From a virus: a DNA stretch of 21,356 nucleotides. Within the stretch, counting starts at the first letter, position 1, and each line of letters begins with the position of its first letter. Position numbers and translations under genes: made by a program. Below are positions 19,001 to 21,356 of the stretch, piece by piece. Location: the IMG/VR virus record IMGVR_UViG_3300010430_000518, positions 1 through 21,356 of that record. The stretch is one strand, 5' to 3'. Below the pieces are notes generated by a model, which saw nothing but the letters and a program-made list of their open reading frames with translations, searched no databases and was not told the origin of the DNA.

Positions 19001-19369
19001 GGAGAAGCTGCTGGAGCGGATCTTGCCGTCCACCATCAGCACGCCATCTTCCTCGGCGTATACCTGGTTCTCGCTTTCCGGCAGGCCCGGGATCGCCCAG
19101 ACCTTGCAGATACCTCCCCGCCAGGCGCCAGTCTGTATTTCCCCTACCCGGGCCGGCGACCAGGGGAGTTCCAACGAGGCCGAAAGGGCATCCTGAATCT
19201 CAGTGACCGTGCAGCCGCCGGCCGTGAACACCCGGCCGTCATACACGACTTCACCCGACGCGCTCAGCAGCTCAGAGATGCCGCTGTGGGCCAGTTCAAC
19301 AACGTAGATCGGGCGCGTGATTTCGGAATCGACGTTCGCAGCCGCATTGGTCGAGAGCGTGCGCGGCAT
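16082..19369 (-). CDS. Tail tip/fibre protein with discoidin-like and collar domains (1095 aa)
   Basis: This is a late structural protein at the tail tip that should contact the host. Residues 1-150 (ITRPIYVVELAH, GEIQTGAWRGGICKVWAIPG) resemble a DUF2163-type tail assembly domain. About 200-345 is a tip-attachment-like part. About 350-510 is an F5/8 type C (discoidin) sugar-binding domain (ARYWRIYVTDTE, AAKAFDNSSSTVWLSEAAEA, WIRYDFGS). From about 740 two collar-like segments, 'IPVGAILPLSGDTIPAGWSD' and 'IPGFIVLWEDMDSIPTDWVA', lead into repeats with His pairs (NHNH twice, SHTH, HSHGH, RHTH), as in metal-binding fibre tips. It shares a base with the upstream stop (TGATG) and is ATGA-coupled to Rz. 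Confidence 0.82.
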   Translation of the reverse strand: MPRTLSTNAAANVDSEITRPIYVVELAHSGISELLSASGEVVYDGRVFTAGGCTVTEIQDALSASLELPWSPARVGEIQTGAWRGGICKVWAIPGLPESENQVYAEEDGVLMVDGKIRSSSFSGNRIRVSAEQVSSLSRMSPRYTYESVCNHIPPAGTQIVWDGMTITLQTRDSARTQPAPASTRAIRGRPSAREIKALATPAKDTNVTVTAANTPIPVLYGNAPRAGEIIAVGTLSGDLVVAVGWGYGELRAIDKVYINDAPLPISGVTVTHYPGTTTQTADATLASAIAAYADDLVLSTPDGDIGIGYSVFRIDPGTISGDLRFSAVIRGRKVYDPRITVGDPYPSARYWRIYVTDTETADTYFTSIAEIQMRATLGGSDQCSGGTASASSVDGSNTAAKAFDNSSSTVWLSEAAEAGPQWIRYDFGSATTVAQVVIQAQLLSSGAARAPADFLIQYSDDGTSWTTAHDVRSSVDWTSNETRTFDIPEASDIVYTENSALCTADLATNPVFGMGVAVSGVSDCADWNDSLLGGALPRCRLALTLTQPQPTASYLDLMAGAYAELFWYWEGASIVFVPDQAVDLETVLTEEECIRDTLTVDGIDDGDTPNRVYVRHTQPSSTSGYWPEILSPPQSLPGVSAGEVSLVESTLTLPGITRPEEAANKALARLEQMKNRVRISWVTRDRGIVHRKGDVRRHLMPSRGTDIYARIMSVKMISYGRYRVTGMRYDPAHYPSELVLPDDMGTIPVGAILPLSGDTIPAGWSDFTDANGKYILIAGDSISPGDTGGDSATIATYSVNTSTDSMHSRSAGTRFPVAGDDGAGASSTGTIQEPGTNHNHAVQIPEFTISPLRRENKLVKKTGSADTTIPPEVQVFGLPNLAFAGLSRVVAASNRALFAAAANANAGESATPVGSATSGAGGVNHNHIQSTGNSSSPDFGPSTRYTSISAGGSHTHSVSLTARADMKSKTLALWGSGEEYPIIPGFIVLWEDMDSIPTDWVACDGTGATPDLRERYPKIAPIGGEDVAAGDNTITITGSVDIHSHGHATNESTASTTTNLVYHSADGRHTHTVTDTKSWAPPYYAIGAIMYSPS

Positions 19370-19698
19370 CAGACTTCCCTCGCCCGATAGTCAAACTCCA
19401 TGTTGTAGTAAATACCGGTCATGGTCCGGCGGAGGGGGCCACGCAACCGGCCTATGTAGTCGATACCGTCAATGGTGGCAGTGACCTCCTCGGCTCGGTT
19501 GGTTTTGATGAAAGCCAGTAGCACCTGCATTTCCGCCCGAGTCATCATCTTGATTCGCAGCCCGATGTCTGTGTACGGGTCGCCCAGCACGCGGATAAGG
19601 AGCGTTCCGTCATCCATCGTGTCGTCTGTTTCGTTGAGGTGATCGGTCACCGGAGTGTCACGCCCGATGCGGTAACCTGATGGGAATGCGACAGACAT
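19369..19698 (-). CDS. Minor tail protein, gpM-like by position (109 aa)
   Basis: This small tail protein lies between the tape measure and the tip, where lambda has gpM. It begins MSVAFPSGYRIGRDTPVTDH and contains 'MTRAEMQVLLAFIKTNRAEE' and a beta-rich ending 'TGIYYNMEFDYRAREV'. I see no catalytic motif; it should be a structural piece of the tail end. Start and stop both overlap neighbours, so it is made in step with them. Confidence 0.7.
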   Translation of the reverse strand: MSVAFPSGYRIGRDTPVTDHLNETDDTMDDGTLLIRVLGDPYTDIGLRIKMMTRAEMQVLLAFIKTNRAEEVTATIDGIDYIGRLRGPLRRTMTGIYYNMEFDYRAREV

Positions 19699-21356
19699 CA
19701 GTAAACCCCCGCTTCCTGCCCACCAAAGCCGCCAAACCCTGAAAGCGCGCCTGCTATGGTTTGAGCCGCCTCCAGCATCGTGTCAGCCGCTTTCTGTTGC
19801 TGTGACGCAGCTTCAACAAGCAAATTCCTCACCTCGGCGTTCTGGTCTCTCTGGGTTACCTCGATCTCTCGCTCCATCCGTTCAAGACGGGCCTGAGAAA
19901 TTACCTCCAACCGCTCGGCATAGTTTGCGTAGGCATCTGCCTGCGATTGTGTTGGGTCTGACAAGGACTGAAATATCTGGCTATTGAGGCGCAATGCTTC
20001 CGATAGGCTGTTTGCAATGAGGCTGGGGTCATCAGCAGTGCGAATAGAGTCGGTGAGAGAGTTACGCTGATCGCGCCATGCCGCTCTGCGCTCGTCCTCC
20101 GTCATCACCGATTCACGGATCGACTGCGCGCTACTAACGCCCATGCCAGTGATCTGGTCGGACACCTGACGGATCGCCATGGCCATCTGTGCCGCCAATT
20201 GCTGGTTCTGTGCCATGGCTGCTGAAAGGCTTTGCACGGAGCTGGCCGAGCCATCGAAGCCCCGCACCATATCCGAAATGGAGGCCATCTGGTTACGGTA
20301 GACCTCTGAGGCCGTCATGCTCGCCTGGCGCATCTGGTCAGCGACGACCGTCACCGGGTTGGTGGTTGCCTGATCCCAGAGTGCCTGCACAGCGTTGGTA
20401 TACGCGACGGTTTCCTCCATCGTGCCCTTGAACGCAACACCAAGCTGTTTAACCGGCCATGCCAATTCGGTGGCCTGCCGGATGAGCACATCCATCGCAT
20501 CCTCAAGCAATGCGGATACGTTGGCGTACTCTTTCCCGTCCATCTGTAATGGCGACTTGTTCCCTTGAGATATAGAGAACATTGCCCTTGAGCCACCTAT
20601 GGCAGAGGCAAACCCCAGCAGGGTATCGGACAACTGCTGCATGGGGTCTTGATACTCAGCTCGCTGAGTGCCCCACAGCTTCGAGCTGTTAGACGTGAAA
20701 TCTATGTCAGCGCCGCCGATGCGGTTTTTGCTGGAGCCAAATGCGGAGTCGAGAGCGCCGCCGATGGCCCCGCCGATTGCAGCACCGAGAGGGCCACCCA
20801 GGAACGCGCCCGCAGTGCCGCCCAGACCGGCACCCCAATTGCTGTTCGATGTCCGGCCGGTGAGGGATGAACCCAGCGCGTTCCCAGCCATGCCGCCGAG
20901 AATACCGGCCCCTGCTGTCAGCGCGCCGCCAGCCAGAAAGCTGGTCGTACCACCGGCGCCCTGAATGCCCAGGGCGGAGAGCGCGTTGTACCCAAGCTGG
21001 CCGGTAGACCCGAGGAACGCCCCCGTCTGGGAGCCAAGACCCAGCGCGCTACCGATGCCAGAGATGCCGCCGATCAGCGACCCACCAATACCAGTGGACA
21101 GCAGTGAGCCCAGCCCACCCAGGCCAGACGCGCCACCGGCAGCACTGGCTGCCCCGGACACACCACCCAGTCCAACGCCCACAAAGATGCGATTGGCCGC
21201 TGCGGTGGCGATCATCTCGGCGATCATCTTCTTGAACAGGTTGGTCAAGTCACTGAAGGAGGCCTTGCCGTCCACGATCAGGCGCTCGAAAAAGTCACCC
21301 ATGCCATCCCGCATGCGCTCGATGCCGCGCGCCCACGCTACCGCCATGGCGTCCGA
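19698..21356 (-). CDS. Tail tape measure protein, C-terminal part (cut by the window edge)
   Basis: The frame is open to the right edge, so the N-terminal part is missing; an internal ATG at 21347 is not the true start. Near the start of the visible part 'MGDFFERLIVDGKASFSDLT' and 'LFKKMIAEMIATAAANRIFV' are typical of the lambda-family tape measure C-terminal domain. A long Gly/Ala-rich hydrophobic region (about residues 60-215 of the visible part) follows, then coiled coil. The protein sets tail length and forms a DNA channel in the host membrane. The Gly/Ala region would fit the membrane step. Confidence 0.85.
   Translation of the reverse strand, partial: SDAMAVAWARGIERMRDGMGDFFERLIVDGKASFSDLTNLFKKMIAEMIATAAANRIFVGVGLGGVSGAASAAGGASGLGGLGSLLSTGIGGSLIGGISGIGSALGLGSQTGAFLGSTGQLGYNALSALGIQGAGGTTSFLAGGALTAGAGILGGMAGNALGSSLTGRTSNSNWGAGLGGTAGAFLGGPLGAAIGGAIGGALDSAFGSSKNRIGGADIDFTSNSSKLWGTQRAEYQDPMQQLSDTLLGFASAIGGSRAMFSISQGNKSPLQMDGKEYANVSALLEDAMDVLIRQATELAWPVKQLGVAFKGTMEETVAYTNAVQALWDQATTNPVTVVADQMRQASMTASEVYRNQMASISDMVRGFDGSASSVQSLSAAMAQNQQLAAQMAMAIRQVSDQITGMGVSSAQSIRESVMTEDERRAAWRDQRNSLTDSIRTADDPSLIANSLSEALRLNSQIFQSLSDPTQSQADAYANYAERLEVISQARLERMEREIEVTQRDQNAEVRNLLVEAASQQQKAADTMLEAAQTIAGALSGFGGFGGQEAGVY

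Noticed and set aside
18914-19390. 158-aa plus ORF opposite the tail-tip gene
   Set aside because: It is a shadow of a long structural gene with clear domains.

Overview
The window is a lambda-type temperate siphovirus genome, seen in its non-integrated form. Read along the minus strand, the order is tail (tape measure, minor tail protein, tip/fibre), Rz/Rz1 spanins, attP, then int/xis and the early left operon on the plus strand. After these come a divergent early promoter pair, then Cro, O-like initiator, DnaB-like helicase, Dcm, NinB, NinG, Q antiterminator, late promoter and holin. This is the lambda map. The attP core matches the 3' end of a tRNA with encoded CCA, most like tRNA-Pro, and phage genes lie on both sides of it. 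The encoded CCA, the NinB/NinG/Q set and the spanins point to a gammaproteobacterial host (Pseudomonas, Halomonas or Marinobacter-like); the genus is a guess.

Right early operon, minus strand, 6831 down to about 650. A near-consensus promoter starts cro. Behind it is an almost unbroken chain of 1-4 nt stop/start overlaps: an 88-aa protein, the O-like initiator with an iteron origin inside its gene, the helicase, a small winged-helix-like protein, a pair of overlapping ORFs, Dcm, NinB, two small proteins, NinG, a 37-aa membrane protein, a 49-aa zinc ribbon and Q. The dcm gene sits between two identical 18-bp junction repeats, like a removable cassette. Downstream of Q, a candidate late promoter feeds a leader with three tandem intrinsic terminators before the holin, which suggests a Q-controlled gate.

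Left early operon, plus strand, 6886 to 15407. A second near-consensus promoter drives about twenty small, mostly coupled genes. They include a YqaJ/lambda-Exo-type nuclease with a probable ssDNA-handling partner, an odd beta-rich protein followed by a terminator, several common phage accessory families (one DUF551/Ea22-like gene is split by an in-frame TAG), and finally excisionase and integrase. Both early promoters carry the same 12-bp operator class, TAGG-N4-CCTA. No CI-type repressor lies between them or is recognisable elsewhere in the window.

Late genes, minus strand, 21356 down to 15594. These are the 3' part of the tape measure gene, a 109-aa tail protein, a 1095-aa tip/fibre fusion with a discoidin-like domain and two collar regions, and the Rz/Rz1 spanins. 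The late operon leaves the window at position 1 with the holin and re-enters at 21356, so endolysin, terminase and head genes are outside. Short repeats at gene boundaries recur (around dcm, at three gene starts, and around the TAG-split gene) and suggest cassette-wise evolution.
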